Positions 10,601 through 19,622 of a stretch of 64,000 nucleotides of DNA are shown here, in pieces; the first letter of the stretch is position 1; the number at the start of each line of letters is the position of its first letter. The position numbers were made by a program, and so were the translations under genes. The notes under the pieces were generated by a model, which was not told the origin of the DNA, did not search any database, and saw nothing but the letters and a program-made list of their open reading frames with translations. Origin of the DNA: Stigmatella aurantiaca DW4/3-1 (lineage in GTDB: Bacteria; Myxococcota; Myxococcia; Myxococcales; Myxococcaceae); the NCBI RefSeq assembly GCF_000165485.1, contig NC_014623.1, positions 6,962,893 through 7,026,892 on the forward strand, given 5' to 3'.

Positions 10601-13600
10601 CCAGGGCCTCGACGTCCGTGGGACGCACCTCCAACACCTTGCGCCACGCGGCGAGCGCCTCGGCGTCCTCGCCCATACGGGCCTGGAGCTGGGCGAGTGC
10701 CCGGTACAGCTCCCCGCGCGCCGCGTCTCCCGCCTTCGGCGCGATGTTCGAGAGGACATCCGCCAGCTCTTCATGCGTGGACGCCGGGTCCACCAAGGAG
10801 AGGCACAGCTCCAGCGAGCGCTGCTCATCCGGCAGATCCTGGAGCGCCCTCACGGCGTACACGAAGGCCAGCTCCGCGTTCTCCATGGGGCCGGCGTAGG
10901 TCTCCGCGATGCGCCGCAACAGGGCGGCACGCTCCTGGGGCACGGGCTCCACAGAGGCCCGGGCTTCCAACATCTGCACCTGCTTGAGGTGGTCGCCTAC
11001 GCCTGCGAACACCGGCTCCAGCGCACTTGCCGCCGCACCGCGCAGGGGGCTGTCCGAGCGCGCCATCTCCTCCAGCGCGCCCACCGCTCCGGCATGGCCC
11101 GCCCGGCGCGCGAGCACGGACTGGTAGAGCGCCAACGCCCCACGAGGATCCTCCAGCCGGGAGAGCTTCAGCCGCCCCAGGCGGACGCGCAGATCCGAGG
11201 CCTCCTCCAGGGCGTTGCGCTCGTCCGCGATCTGGATCTCCCGCTCGATGTGCTGCGCCAGCTCCTGCCAGCGCTCCATCTCCGCGAGCACCTTGCCAAG
11301 CAGCTTGAGCGCATTGGCGTTGTCAGGCCTCCGATCGAGCACCTCCCGGTAGGCCTGCGAGGCGAGCGCCTTGTCCGACAGCGTCTCCTCCGCCAGATGG
11401 CCCAGCTCGAAGAGCAGGTTCACCTGGGAGCTGGGGTTCGGATCGGCCGCCACCTGCCTGCGCATGACCAGCGCCAGCTCCCGGTGGGCTCCCGTGCGGC
11501 GATGGACACGCGCGATGGCCTCCAGCACCTGACGGTCCTTCGGATCGCGGCGGCTGACCTCCTCCAGCGCGCGCACGGCCAGATCGTACCGCTTGAGACG
11601 CCCGTCATAGAGCGCCGCCAGCCGCTTCCACAGGTCCCCCGCCAAGGGCTCCTGAACATCCCGGTCGAGCTGATCCTCGTAGGCGGCAGCGACCTCCTCG
11701 AAGGAGCCCGAGTCCGCCGCGAGCCGCTCCAGCTCATCGCGAACGCTGGCCTCCTGCGGGTTCTCGTTGAAGGCCCGCAAGCGAGCGGCGAAGGCCAGCG
11801 AGGTCTGCCCCAGCGCCTCGCGCAGGATGGCGATCTCCTGGATGCGCTCCAGACGCTGCTCCGGCGCGGCCGAACCCTGGAGAACCTCCAGCACCTCCAC
11901 CAGTTTCCGGGTGTCGTTGATCCCCCGGTAGAAGGCTTCCAGCAACCGGGCCGCCTCCAGACGCTGCGCCTCCTGGGCGAACAAGCGCTCCAGGCCCGCG
12001 ATGGCCTGGGGATCTCCCGGAACCATCTCCAGCAGCCCCCGGTAAGCCAGGAGCGCCTCGGAGGGAATCCCCTCTTTCTCCAGCAACTGCGCCCGGCGGA
12101 CGACGAAGCCGCGCCGGGACTCGGGGTCTGGGGCCAGCTCCGCCAACTGGGCCAGCACGTCCGCCTGCTCCTGGATGCGCCGCCCCTTGGCGAACAGCTG
12201 CTCCAGGGCCAGCAACCCCTCGGGCACTTTGCGGATGGCCAGCGCCGAGCGATAGGCCTCGATGGCCCTCGCATCTTCACCCGCGTTCGCGCACGCCTCG
12301 CCGGCCTTGAGCAGCAGGCCAAGCCGCGTCTCGGGATCGGTCGCGATGCGAGCCTGGGTCGCGTAGACCTCGGAGAGGTTCTTGGCGTTCTGGCCCTTCT
12401 CGTACAACCGCGACAGGGCATCGAGCGCCTGCCGATCCTGCGGAGCCTCCTCCAGGAGGCTCTTCCACAGGCGCGTCGCATCCTCGGGCTGGTTGAGCTG
12501 CTCGCGCAGCTCCGCCGCCCGCCGAATCAGCGCCCACGTGGCCGAATCACCCGGGGGCAGCTCCGAGATCGCGTTCTCGTAGATCTCCGCCAGCACCTCG
12601 TGCGAGCCCGTCTCGCGCGCCAGCCGCTCCAGCTCGGGGCGCAACCCGTCCCGGTCGATTCCCGCCGCGAACGCCTTCACCGCGGCCATGAAGGCCAGCG
12701 ACGGCTGCTGCATCTCCTGCTCATAGATGCGGCGGATCTCGCCCGCCAGCAGCACCTTCTCGACGGTGAGCGCAGCCTCCATGCGCGCTTCGCGCAGGGT
12801 GACGCGGCGGGCATGGTCGCCGACCTTCTTGAGCACCGGATCCAGCACTTCCAGTGCCGCCCCACTCGTCGGCAACGCCGCCTTCACCCACGTCTCCAGC
12901 GCGGCAAGAGCGCCCGGGTGGCCCGAGTCTTCGGCCAAGATGCGCTCGTAGAGCTTGAGCGCGGCGTTGGGGTCATTCAGCTCCGTGCGCAACAGCTCCG
13001 CGAGGCGGAAGGACACCTCACGCCCCTGCGGGCTCTGCCCTTCCTGGTTGCGCCGGACCGAGAGCGCCCAGGCCAGCTCCTTGGTGCGGCCCAGGTCCGT
13101 ATAGAGCCGGTCCAGGGCCACCGCAGCCTCGCGCTGGAGGGGGTCCCGCTCCGCCAACGTGCGCCACGTGGCGGCCGCACGCTCCTTGTTCGCCAGCTTC
13201 GTCTCGTGCAGCAGGGCCGCTTCGCGCAGGTAGGCCACCTGCTCCGCGGGCTCGGTGGCAACCGAGGCCAGTCGCTCGAGCACTTCCGCCAACTCGGCCC
13301 ACTGCTCTCCCGCACGGTGAAGACGCTGGAGCGACTTGAGGCAGTCGGCGTTGGAAGGCTCCAGCGCCAGCAAGGCGCGCAGGGCCTGAACCGCCCCCGC
13401 CTTGTCATCGAGCTTCTTCTCCTGCACGTCGGCCAGCTCACGCAGCAGTGACGCCCGCGCGGCCCCCACGTTCCCCTCCTCCGTCAGCTCCTGGAGGATC
13501 TCGGCATAGCTGTCCAGCGAATCCGCGTCTTCCGCAGCCTGGCGCGCGGTGACCCGCAGGGCCGCATCCGCCGGCATCATGCGCACAGCACGCGCCAACG

Positions 13601-16600
13601 AGGCGAAAGCCAGCTCAGGCTGGCGCAAGTGAGTCAGGTGGACCTGTGCGACCTGGCGGAGCGCCTGCGCCCTCGCGGCATCATCCCGCGCCACCTCTGC
13701 CAGCACATCGAGCGCCACCACCAGCTTCCGGTGGTCCTTGGTGAGCTCGTAGGCCGGCAGCAGCGCGCGCGCGGCCTCTTCCCGGGCGGGTCCCGAGGCC
13801 AGCATTCCCTCCAGTGCGGCCAACGCATCGGGATCAGACGGGCGCTGACGGAGAATGTCCGCGTAGCTGCGCACGGCCTCCGCCTGGTCTCCTCCCGGCG
13901 AATCCTGGAGGAGCTGGGCCCGCTTGAGCTTCAAGCGCGCCACCTTGTCCGCGTCTCCGGCGGTCTCCGCCAGCGCCACCATCCGCGCCAGCGTTTCGTT
14001 CAGCTCTCGCGGGCGGTTCGCCTTCTCGTACAGCTCAGCGAGCCGGGGCAGGTGCTTGCCCTCCTCGGCGCCATGGGACAGGGCGGATTGGAGGGCTTCG
14101 GCCGCCTCCAGGGGGCGATTCGTCTGGGAGTTGAGCTCCACCAACTGGAGCAGCAGCTTCAAGCGCTCGGCGCCCTTGGTTCCTTGGATGCGCTTGCGCA
14201 ACAGCGCTTCGGCGTCCGCCACGCGCCCGGCCCGCCAGTAGGCGCGCAGCAGCCTCTGCAGCAGCTCCGGCGAGTCCGGCGACCGGCCCAACGCCGATTG
14301 CAGCGCGTCGGTGGCGTCCTCGTGCGCCCCCGCCTCCTCGGCCAGCACCGCCGCGTCCGAGAAGAGCTGCACGGCCACCGCCAAATCTTCGGACTGCGCG
14401 GCGAGTGTCTTCAGGACGCGCACCAGCTCGGCCTGCGCCGAGAGATCGTGCGCCAGACGCAACGCCTCGGCCCGGCTCGCATCGTCTTTCGGGTCCTCGC
14501 GCAGCGCGCGGACGCGGCAGTCGAAGGCAGCCCGGCTGTCCGCGAGCTGCTTCTCGTAGATGCCCGCCAGCAGTGCCACGAGACGGCGGCGCGCCGTAGG
14601 CTCAGTCGTGACATCGAGCTGCTGCTGGATCGCCGCCACCTGGCGCTGGTGGTCTCCGGTGCGGCCGTAGTGGGCGGCAAGCGCCTCGGTGATCTCTGAG
14701 GTGCGAACTCCCGCCACCGCCAGCCGTTCGAGGCCACCAATCACCAGCCCCGTGGAGACGTTCTCCGTCAGCAACTTCAGGAAGAGCTGCGCCGCATCCT
14801 GCGGCCGATTCAGACGCTCCGCGTAGAGCTTGGCCTGGCGCGCCGTCCAGTCGCTGCGCTCCACCTGGGTCTCGGCGAGCGTTGCCAATCGGGCGGCGAG
14901 TGCCGCGGCCTCTTCGAACTTGGAGAGCGCCACGCACAATGCCTGGAGACGCAGAAGCGGGGCCGGCTCATCCGGAGCCAGGGCGACGAGTTGCCTCACC
15001 AAGGGCTCCAGTTCCTCGGAGGACGCCCCCGCTGCCTCTTTCTTGACGATCTCGCCTTCCAGGCGCGTGCGCGGATCATCCGCGAGCGCCGCAGCGGCCT
15101 TGAGCTCCTTCACGGCCTCCTGCGCCATCGAATCGCCCGGCGCGCGGACCAGCACCTCCTGCCAAGCCGCCTCGGCGCCCACAGGATCCGCGAGGAAGCC
15201 CTGGAGCAACTGCGCCAACTGCCTCCAGATGGCCAGCGCGTGCGAATCCGGAGCGGCCATGGCGGCGCGCTTCAATGCCTTGGCCAGGGGCGCCTGGGCC
15301 TGAGCCGTCTCCGCGTGCTCGACCACCGTCTCCAGCAGCAGGGGCTTCGCGGGCTCCAGCACCAGGGCCCGGGCCAGAACCTCGAAAGCCCGGCGAGAAT
15401 CCTCGCGCTCCTCGAACATCAGCGCCAGGGCCTCGCAGAAGGCGACGCGCTCGGAGAGCGGACGCGGGGCGAGCATGGCCAGTTCCAGCAGGGCCTCTGC
15501 CTCGTCCAGCTGGTCATCCTCCACGAGCAGCTTGGCGAGGTGGAACGCCGCCAGGGCGTTGGCCGGGTCCGCCTTGAGGGCGGCATCCAAGTGGGCACGC
15601 GCCGCATCCGCGTCCTTCACCTGGTTCAGGCACAGGTCCGCCAGACGCAACCGCAGGGAAGACTGGGCCGTCCGGTCCTTCACGCTGCCCACGTGGCGCT
15701 CGAGCACCGCGACCGCCTCCGCCGCCTTCTGCTGCTCCAGGAGCGCCTCCGCGGCAGTGTTCGCCGCGTCCGCCCGCGACGGATCCGCCGCCGCAGCCTT
15801 CTCGAAAGCCACGAGCGCGCCCGCGGGATCATTGAGCCGCTTCAGGCGGCCGGTTCCCACGCGCAGCCACAGGTCCACCTGGGCCGTACGGTCCTTGGCC
15901 TCCCCTGCCATGGCCTCGAACTGAGCCAGGGCCGGGGCAAAGTCGCCCGCGCGCTCGGCCATCCGCTCGATGAGGTTGAGGGCCTCTGGCATCCCGGGCC
16001 ACAGGAGGAAGCACCGGTCCAGGGCCTCCTTCACCTTGCTGCTCGAAGCCGGGTCGTACCAGGCGAAGAGCTTCGCCACGAGCAGCGACAACCTCGCCGC
16101 GCTCTTCCGGTCCCGCTCTTCCAGCGACATCCCGCGCAGCATCCGCACGCGGTCCCGCCACGTCTGCTCGAAGCGTTGAAGCGCCTTCTGCGCCTTGTCC
16201 ACCCGCGCGTTCTCGGGCTCCATCGTGCGGGCCACTTCCAGCACGCGTCCCGCCAGCACATGCTCGGTGGGATCATCCACCAGCCGCTCGGCAAAAGCCG
16301 CGTACTCGTCCGCCATCCCCTCCAGCCCGAGCGCCTCGCGTTCACTCTCCAGCGCCTCGAAGGCCGCCTGGAAACGGTCCTCGGACACCAGCACCTGCCG
16401 CAAGCGCCGGAAGGTGGTCCGCTCTGGCGCGGCACGCGCCGCCTGCTGGAGGCAAGAGACAGCCCGGTCCCGGCGGAAGAGCTTGGTCTCGTAGAGTTCC
16501 GCGGCCTTCACATAGAAGGCCGCCCCTTCCGCGCCAGGGGTCAGCTCTCCCAAGCGCTCCAGCACCTCCGCGAGCGAGGCCACATCCTGCTTCGCTTCGT

Positions 16601-16889
16601 AGAGCGTCTTCAGCCCCCGCAGCACAGGGCCCGGATCCGGCGCCATGAGCAGCGCGCGGCGCAACAACTCCTCCGCGCGGGCAGGGTTGCGCAACCGCTC
16701 CATGACGAGGTCCGCGGCACGGGTCAGCAGACGCGCGGCATCGGGCGCCGGCACCTCCTTCCCACGGCCCTCGTAGAGCCGGATGAGATCTTCGACACGA
16801 CCTGCCTTCTCCAGCGCAGCCTCGGTTTCGAGGAAGGACCGGTCATCGGTCGCACGCGTGGAGAGTCGCGAGAAGGAGGTCTGTTCCAT
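4620..16889 (-). CDS. gltI: Giant TPR gliding motility protein GltI (AgmK)
   Basis: A single uninterrupted frame encodes 4089 residues, made almost wholly of degenerate TPR-type helix pairs with ~34-38 residue periodicity (e.g. [19 protein letters not shown]). There is no signal peptide or membrane helix, so it should be cytoplasmic. From memory, M. xanthus AgmK is also close to 4000 residues, TPR-rich, and encoded directly before agmX, as here. The ATG at 16889 ([10 protein letters not shown]) is chosen because GAGG lies 9 nt upstream; an ATG 19 codons earlier would add an uncharged extension. The last ~450 residues lose the TPR pattern and appear to form a separate domain (e.g. [35 protein letters not shown]). 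The protein is probably a scaffold for gliding-machine assembly in the cytoplasm; the precise role is inferred. Confidence 0.93.
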   Translation of the reverse strand: MEQTSFSRLSTRATDDRSFLETEAALEKAGRVEDLIRLYEGRGKEVPAPDAARLLTRAADLVMERLRNPARAEELLRRALLMAPDPGPVLRGLKTLYEAKQDVASLAEVLERLGELTPGAEGAAFYVKAAELYETKLFRRDRAVSCLQQAARAAPERTTFRRLRQVLVSEDRFQAAFEALESEREALGLEGMADEYAAFAERLVDDPTEHVLAGRVLEVARTMEPENARVDKAQKALQRFEQTWRDRVRMLRGMSLEERDRKSAARLSLLVAKLFAWYDPASSSKVKEALDRCFLLWPGMPEALNLIERMAERAGDFAPALAQFEAMAGEAKDRTAQVDLWLRVGTGRLKRLNDPAGALVAFEKAAAADPSRADAANTAAEALLEQQKAAEAVAVLERHVGSVKDRTAQSSLRLRLADLCLNQVKDADAARAHLDAALKADPANALAAFHLAKLLVEDDQLDEAEALLELAMLAPRPLSERVAFCEALALMFEEREDSRRAFEVLARALVLEPAKPLLLETVVEHAETAQAQAPLAKALKRAAMAAPDSHALAIWRQLAQLLQGFLADPVGAEAAWQEVLVRAPGDSMAQEAVKELKAAAALADDPRTRLEGEIVKKEAAGASSEELEPLVRQLVALAPDEPAPLLRLQALCVALSKFEEAAALAARLATLAETQVERSDWTARQAKLYAERLNRPQDAAQLFLKLLTENVSTGLVIGGLERLAVAGVRTSEITEALAAHYGRTGDHQRQVAAIQQQLDVTTEPTARRRLVALLAGIYEKQLADSRAAFDCRVRALREDPKDDASRAEALRLAHDLSAQAELVRVLKTLAAQSEDLAVAVQLFSDAAVLAEEAGAHEDATDALQSALGRSPDSPELLQRLLRAYWRAGRVADAEALLRKRIQGTKGAERLKLLLQLVELNSQTNRPLEAAEALQSALSHGAEEGKHLPRLAELYEKANRPRELNETLARMVALAETAGDADKVARLKLKRAQLLQDSPGGDQAEAVRSYADILRQRPSDPDALAALEGMLASGPAREEAARALLPAYELTKDHRKLVVALDVLAEVARDDAARAQALRQVAQVHLTHLRQPELAFASLARAVRMMPADAALRVTARQAAEDADSLDSYAEILQELTEEGNVGAARASLLRELADVQEKKLDDKAGAVQALRALLALEPSNADCLKSLQRLHRAGEQWAELAEVLERLASVATEPAEQVAYLREAALLHETKLANKERAAATWRTLAERDPLQREAAVALDRLYTDLGRTKELAWALSVRRNQEGQSPQGREVSFRLAELLRTELNDPNAALKLYERILAEDSGHPGALAALETWVKAALPTSGAALEVLDPVLKKVGDHARRVTLREARMEAALTVEKVLLAGEIRRIYEQEMQQPSLAFMAAVKAFAAGIDRDGLRPELERLARETGSHEVLAEIYENAISELPPGDSATWALIRRAAELREQLNQPEDATRLWKSLLEEAPQDRQALDALSRLYEKGQNAKNLSEVYATQARIATDPETRLGLLLKAGEACANAGEDARAIEAYRSALAIRKVPEGLLALEQLFAKGRRIQEQADVLAQLAELAPDPESRRGFVVRRAQLLEKEGIPSEALLAYRGLLEMVPGDPQAIAGLERLFAQEAQRLEAARLLEAFYRGINDTRKLVEVLEVLQGSAAPEQRLERIQEIAILREALGQTSLAFAARLRAFNENPQEASVRDELERLAADSGSFEEVAAAYEDQLDRDVQEPLAGDLWKRLAALYDGRLKRYDLAVRALEEVSRRDPKDRQVLEAIARVHRRTGAHRELALVMRRQVAADPNPSSQVNLLFELGHLAEETLSDKALASQAYREVLDRRPDNANALKLLGKVLAEMERWQELAQHIEREIQIADERNALEEASDLRVRLGRLKLSRLEDPRGALALYQSVLARRAGHAGAVGALEEMARSDSPLRGAAASALEPVFAGVGDHLKQVQMLEARASVEPVPQERAALLRRIAETYAGPMENAELAFVYAVRALQDLPDEQRSLELCLSLVDPASTHEELADVLSNIAPKAGDAARGELYRALAQLQARMGEDAEALAAWRKVLEVRPTDVEALESVGRLLTSEGKPAELLEVLRRQLAMAEEPVRRAAVLFQIGVLQEDQLKDNLGALATFRRLLEIKPDDAGALARMEGLCQKQERWPELADVLAKRIALLPAEEGLELKFRLGNVRESKLLDKPGALALYGEVLALQPNHPGAVGRVEAWVAREPQNLLAVETLLRAFRASSDILRLAQLIETRVGVSTDAFEKKSLLGELATLRETQGEAELTFLALFRAFKEDPNDGELRRRLESATDASLSYDELVVAYEESLPRVAEAADAAEICLKLGQMLETRLQEPERAIIYYERARGLHLSVHERALVALDRLYVELEAWPELGGVLEALASGATALADKVGFLFRLGQLCQERLDSPDRAASAYEQILTLDPAHLAAARLLEGLYETAGASDKLYAILEHQSERVTGQERERVLSKMAQVSAEGLDNLGRSIELYRELLSKNPRNEQAFSALETLLERAERPEELRTLLADRLAQTLDPREMVRLNERLGRVVYRLLKQPEAAVPYFKAALDRDARHRGVLDTLRELYEETGPREELVSVLRRLVPLQESSEGVKALRLRLAEVLAEEGRREEALDAARRALEVEPHTVPDLDRVHALFVSLRAYNDAVRALELKVQVHLAAEEREQAVLTYFTVADLWEGPGAKPEQSASALEKVLELDPANRTAFERVSTLYRSHNDWRAYAGVVDRYMPHLVTDEEKLTWLRELARVQEERLGQKDVAFLALCRALQIDVADDTLREEVERLADETGSHEELAAVYEEVADALPRGRLAERLYATLARVHDTRLDDAPAAEGAFRKILEFDPTNATALDGLAAMFQRRGRDREYVVSLEQKLEAAGSIEARKGILKEIAHVYDTRIGDPQEAAAAMLRALELEPDVETLGVLTALYRRQNAHAEVASTLMRTRDLAATLEERARIQVEVAGVYERDIGDEEAAVVAYRQALEFDPNNSEALESLERLHTKLDQPAELLGVYERMLELSTDYRERVRVLFRSAGIWEDKYQNPANADACIEAILAIDPQNLQAIKTLIRLRRAQARWEELIEAYERQLALVTSPEEQAELYVEVGNVYYQQLRLVDRAADTFHYALNADPNCRPALHALGNLYERSGNWPFALEMLQREAQIAGQTQDAVELLHRTGKINEDMLMDTGSAKTCYQQALAIDPGHLASIRALKGIQEQEKDWGGYEQTLLQEAQQTEDPQAKARALLDVAKYHAETREDGETATHYYEQVLKHVHDSLEAARPLADVYVAREDWTAAERMLDIVTRKMAEKAIAEKDGALTLELSRQLYRLGYVAEKLGKREKALDAYEKSYGLDARYLATLESYGHLLVQAKRYDDALKVLQAILVHHRESLTDLEVVEVYWQLGDVLAALGHSDRAQNHFEKALAIDPGHEPSLRALVSLMDKAGRHEKAAELRQQLVSVVDGEAKARVYLELGEIARDKLKDPYMAIDAFTGALKVKPDALEVMDSLYVLLRETRQGQKAADVLARMLALPALTAEPHKAKRVWFALGEIRRDELRDVEGATEAFNHALDVDPRFVEAFSALEAMLGGASQWKALEDNYARMLSRIPKTPDTHTARMALWRALGDLYLQVLKNTDGAVAAYGVVAKGLPDDAGVQETFAEVASQTPGKEQEALAALRRALPNTKDPRKVCGQIVRLSALRKEYDEAWLAAQVVAGLVGDPGEDEKEILTKLGPYAKRKEVAQRPLTDRLWQAHLFHPKVRGPLSEFLGILFEQVGHHYAVAFPQYQLVPKKHRIDVGSAQEYHVHHYRYVARLLGMESVELYSPFLVATRERMNRRSNDPVPEPLINVELLQTHPASIRVGGKFFAEQGQKEVYYLLGRALALVRPELAFSQRLAPERLEALLQAALSMVGQIRPTADPRHFDEARRMLEKSLSEPARAALTKVARVYLPVATPGDVRSWLEGAELTAARAGLFAAGEMEPVKRMVLGETGSAFRVPTGTKIRDLMVFATSEDLHDLRVAVGTHVEVQVRK

Positions 16890-16926
16890 TGAAAGCGGGC
16901 CTCGTGGGAAAGGGAGCGCAACGCAC

Positions 16927-16969
16927 GGAGGCGCTAGAGGCCGCAACTCTAGCGACCGCGAGCGCCTCC
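16927..16969 (-). other. Inverted repeat in the gltI leader
   Basis: A 9-bp perfect repeat (16927-16935 with 16961-16969) encloses a smaller one (GCTAGAG 16933-16939 with CTCTAGC 16947-16953) that overlaps the outer arm by three bases. The RNA could therefore adopt alternative folds about 40 nt before the gltI start. A regulatory role is unproven. Confidence 0.4.
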
Positions 16970-16981
16970 AAGCAAACGCGC

Positions 16982-17001
16982 AAAACTCGCCAACCGGCGA
17001 G
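16982..17001 (-). terminator. Intrinsic terminator between the RGG/TPR gene and gltI
   Basis: The stem CTCGCC/GGCGAG (16986-16991 with 16996-17001) has a 4-nt loop and is followed on the minus strand by TTTT. It begins 3 nt past the stop codon at 17004. The stem is short (6 bp, all but one pair GC), so partial termination is plausible. Confidence 0.6.
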
Positions 17002-17003
17002 AT

Positions 17004-18872
17004 TTATTGACTTTCCTGCTCTTCGGGCGAGGAGGCAGGCGATGCATTGTCCCCGGGGTCTGACTCCTTGGTAGCCGGGCCGGCAGACGGGGGCGGCGTC
17101 TCGGGCAACGCGTTGGCCCGCTCGATTCCCGCCGCATCGTTGAGACGGGTATAGAGCTCGATGGCCTTGGTGCGTTGCTGCAGTTCTTCGGCGAGTTGAG
17201 CGGCGCGGCCCAGGTTGCCCAGTTGCTCATACAGGGGAAGCGCCTTCTCCTTGCGGCCTGCCTGCTCCCAGGTCTCCGCGGCAGCCGCCGTCTCGCCCAG
17301 CAGCTCCAGCCACCGTGCCCGCCCAGCAGGCTTCTTCTCCTCCTCGGCACGGGCCAGCTCCCGTTGCGCCAGCGCCTTGGCCTCTTCATCCAGCTTGAGC
17401 CGCTGCATGAAGTGGAAGGCCTTGGGAGGAGGCAAGGGGCTGAGAATCTCAACGGCTTCACGGCGCTGGCCCGCGGCGGCCAGGAGGGTCGCCGCGCCCA
17501 GCCGGTCCCCACGCTCCACGAGCGACTTCACCTCGAGGGCCCGGACGCGGTTGGCTCCCACGATGTCCCGGGCCCGCTCGTACGACTTACGGGCCTGGGT
17601 GAGCTTGTTGGCTCGCTCGTAAGCGAGGGCCGCCTGATCGAACTGGCGCGCCCGCTCGTACAGACGGGCCACGTTCTCGAAGTCGCTCTTGGCGACGTAG
17701 TGCTCCATCAGCAGTTCGTATGCCCCTGCCTTCTCCAGCGTGGGAGCAATCTGATCCGCAGGCAGACCCGCCACGAGGCGGCGGGACGTGTCCAGATCCT
17801 TCCCCTGGAGCGACGCGCGCAGGGCGCTCTTGAGATCGCCACCGGCCTCGAAGAGGCGCGTGGCCTCCACGAAGGAGTTGTTGCGCTCGTGCAGCCGTCC
17901 CGCATCGCGGGTTCGGCCCATGGTCTCAAGCTGCTTGGCCTGCTCGGACCAATCTCCCGTCAGTTCAGGCATCGGGCGGCGCTCGGCGCGCTCACCTCGA
18001 TCGGGACGCTCGGCACGCTCGGGACGAGGCCCGCGCTCGGGACGGTCCCGGCGCTCTCCTCGCTCAGGACGCTCGGAGCGCTCGGGACGAGGCCCGCGCT
18101 CGGGACGGTCCCGGCGCTCTCCTCGCTCGGGACGATCCCGGCGTTCCCCTTCCGGGCGCGCAGCAGGCTCTTCCTGCTCTGGACCCGGCTGGCGGCCGCT
18201 GATGGCAAACGCCGCCTCGGCACGTTCGCGATCTCCCGCGGCGCGCCACACCTGCCCCACGAGGAACATCACATTCAGGTAGGCCGTGTGCTTCTCACGG
18301 GCAGGATCCACGGCAGGCGCCGCCGGCGCACCCTCTCCCGCGGGAGTTGCCCCTTCGGCCGTGGCAGGAGCCTCGGCGGCAGCCCCTTCCCCTTCGGGGG
18401 AAGCGGCTGCCTCGGGAGGTGCCTCGACAGCAGGCGCAGCCTCGGCGGCGGGGGCTGCCCCCTCACCTGCCGCAGGCGCGCCAGCCTCAGGCGCGGGCGG
18501 CTTTGGCTGGCGCTGCACGCGCAGCAACGTCGTGATGAGCCGACCCCTCGTGTTGAGGTCCAAATCCTCCAGCGACTTCACGCGCATGGGGCGCAGGGCA
18601 CGGACGATGGCCTCGAGCGACCCCTTCTCCGCGGCCAGATCGCTCTTGGAGAGCGCCTTTTCCAGGACGCTCAGCTCCGAAATGACCCGCTGTCCCGGGC
18701 CTCCAAAACCGGGCTCCTCCCGGCCACGGCCCCGGCCCGGCCCATCCCCACGGCCACGGCCGCCCTCCCGGCCACCAAAACCTCCGGGCCCATCACGACG
18801 AGGACCTTGGCCCGGCCCACCACCCCGCGGTCCACCACCGCGCGGCCCACCGCTTCCATTCTCCTGAGGCAC
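17004..18872 (-). CDS. RGG-rich TPR protein of the gliding cluster
   Basis: The protein has 622 residues. Its GTG start at 18872 has GGGAGAG 6 nt upstream and lies 12 nt after the gltH stop, so the two are coupled. There is no signal peptide, so it should be cytoplasmic. Residues ~5-55 are Gly/Arg rich with RGG-like runs (GGPRGGGPRGGGPGQGPRRD). Two helical blocks follow, separated by an Ala/Glu/Pro linker (~115-170) and a mixed-charge Arg/Glu/Pro repeat (~230-300, ERRDRPERGPRPER). The C-terminal ~300 residues are TPR-like helix pairs (ARKSYERARDIVGANRVRAL). The position matches an unnamed gene between gltH and gltI in M. xanthus, as I recall that order. The function is not established. I infer a cytoplasmic scaffold partner of GltI. 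Confidence 0.8.
   Translation of the reverse strand: MPQENGSGGPRGGGPRGGGPGQGPRRDGPGGFGGREGGRGRGDGPGRGRGREEPGFGGPGQRVISELSVLEKALSKSDLAAEKGSLEAIVRALRPMRVKSLEDLDLNTRGRLITTLLRVQRQPKPPAPEAGAPAAGEGAAPAAEAAPAVEAPPEAAASPEGEGAAAEAPATAEGATPAGEGAPAAPAVDPAREKHTAYLNVMFLVGQVWRAAGDRERAEAAFAISGRQPGPEQEEPAARPEGERRDRPERGERRDRPERGPRPERSERPERGERRDRPERGPRPERAERPDRGERAERRPMPELTGDWSEQAKQLETMGRTRDAGRLHERNNSFVEATRLFEAGGDLKSALRASLQGKDLDTSRRLVAGLPADQIAPTLEKAGAYELLMEHYVAKSDFENVARLYERARQFDQAALAYERANKLTQARKSYERARDIVGANRVRALEVKSLVERGDRLGAATLLAAAGQRREAVEILSPLPPPKAFHFMQRLKLDEEAKALAQRELARAEEEKKPAGRARWLELLGETAAAAETWEQAGRKEKALPLYEQLGNLGRAAQLAEELQQRTKAIELYTRLNDAAGIERANALPETPPPSAGPATKESDPGDNASPASSPEEQESQ
18016..18128. repeat. In-frame tandem repeat, 63-bp period
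   Basis: An identical 50-base segment occurs at 18016-18065 and 18079-18128. The 63-bp offset equals 21 codons, so the repeat codes for a repeated Arg/Glu/Pro unit in the RGG/TPR protein. Shorter, diverged copies flank it. Confidence 0.8.
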
Positions 18873-18884
18873 GTGTCTCTCCCG

Positions 18885-19520
18885 CTAGAACGCGTAGCGA
18901 AGGTTCGGCGACACCGCGAACCCGAACGATCCCGAGGAGACCAGATAGCTGGCCGATACCTCGAGGCCCACCGAGAAGTGGCGCAAACGCGTGTAGTACT
19001 CCACTCCAGGTCCCGCGAACACCAGAATGTCGGAGTCCGGCAGGAGCAGCTTGGGCGAAAACAGGGTGTAACCCACTCCTCCGCGGGCGTAGATCCAGGT
19101 GCGCTTCACCTCCTGGTTGTCCGCGAAGCCCACCAGATGCACCCGGGCCACGGCTCCCGGAACCAGATAAGAAAAGTCGCCGGAGGCCGCGCCCCCGGAG
19201 TTACCGACATAATCGGACCCCGCCCGGTTGGCAGCGCCCATCAAGAACACGCCCAGCGACAGGCGGTCTCCGATGTCGAAGCCCACCTCCACCTGAGCCA
19301 TCTGCCCAGACGAGAATGGCCGCTCCCCCTCTTCCGCCGGAGGGTTGACGATGAAGGAGGGCCCTCCCTGCACGGAGAAGTAGAGGCCGCGCTCGATCTC
19401 ATTGAACGTCACGGCCGGCCGGTCCTGCACCGAATTGGTGTCCGAAGTGGACTGCTGGGCGCCCGCAAGCGTTGGCGCGGCCAGCACGGAGAAGAGGACG
19501 AAGGGGGCGAGAGCTTTCAT
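18885..19520 (-). CDS. gltH: Outer-membrane beta-barrel gliding protein GltH (CglE-like)
   Basis: The 211-residue protein has a signal peptide (MKALAPFVLFSVLAAPTLAG, cleaved near AGA/QQ). It then has alternating polar/hydrophobic strands with many Gly and aromatics (GLYFSVQGGPSFIV, RTWIYARGGVGYTLF, HFSVGLEVSASYLV) and ends in Phe (NLRYAF), the classical C-terminus for Bam-assembled outer-membrane proteins. In M. xanthus the porin-like GltH sits between gltG and the gltI region, which fits. I also associate this family with the name CglE, from memory. It likely forms the outer-membrane part of the gliding complex together with GltA and GltB, which are not in this window. No clear Shine-Dalgarno precedes the ATG. 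A terminator after gltG implies a new transcript begins before this gene. Confidence 0.82.
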   Translation of the reverse strand: MKALAPFVLFSVLAAPTLAGAQQSTSDTNSVQDRPAVTFNEIERGLYFSVQGGPSFIVNPPAEEGERPFSSGQMAQVEVGFDIGDRLSLGVFLMGAANRAGSDYVGNSGGAASGDFSYLVPGAVARVHLVGFADNQEVKRTWIYARGGVGYTLFSPKLLLPDSDILVFAGPGVEYYTRLRHFSVGLEVSASYLVSSGSFGFAVSPNLRYAF

Positions 19521-19560
19521 GCGGATCGTGACGTTATCGCGTTGGAGGCCACTCGCGCCG

Positions 19561-19600
19561 AAAAAGCGACGCGGGCGACCCCGATCCCGGGACCGCCCGC
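19561..19600 (-). terminator. Intrinsic terminator after gltG
   Basis: A 13-bp stem (GCGGGCG arm 19571-19577 pairs with 19594-19600, extended inward by six more pairs including two G-U) is followed on the minus strand by GTCGC and then TTTTT. It lies 22 nt after the gltG stop codon, between gltG and gltH. Confidence 0.75.
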
Positions 19601-19622
19601 GCTCAAAACCTTCAGATCCGCG

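Noticed and set aside
5877-13451. Very long open frames on the plus strand opposite gltI
   Set aside because: They mirror the GC-rich third codon positions of gltI, lack ribosome-binding sites and known motifs, and encode Arg/Leu/Gln-rich nonsense. Similar shadows lie opposite gltD, gltG, smc and groEL.
18016-18128. CRISPR-like direct repeats
   Set aside because: The two 50-base copies are in frame, encode a 21-residue protein repeat and have only a 13-nt spacer. No cas gene is nearby.
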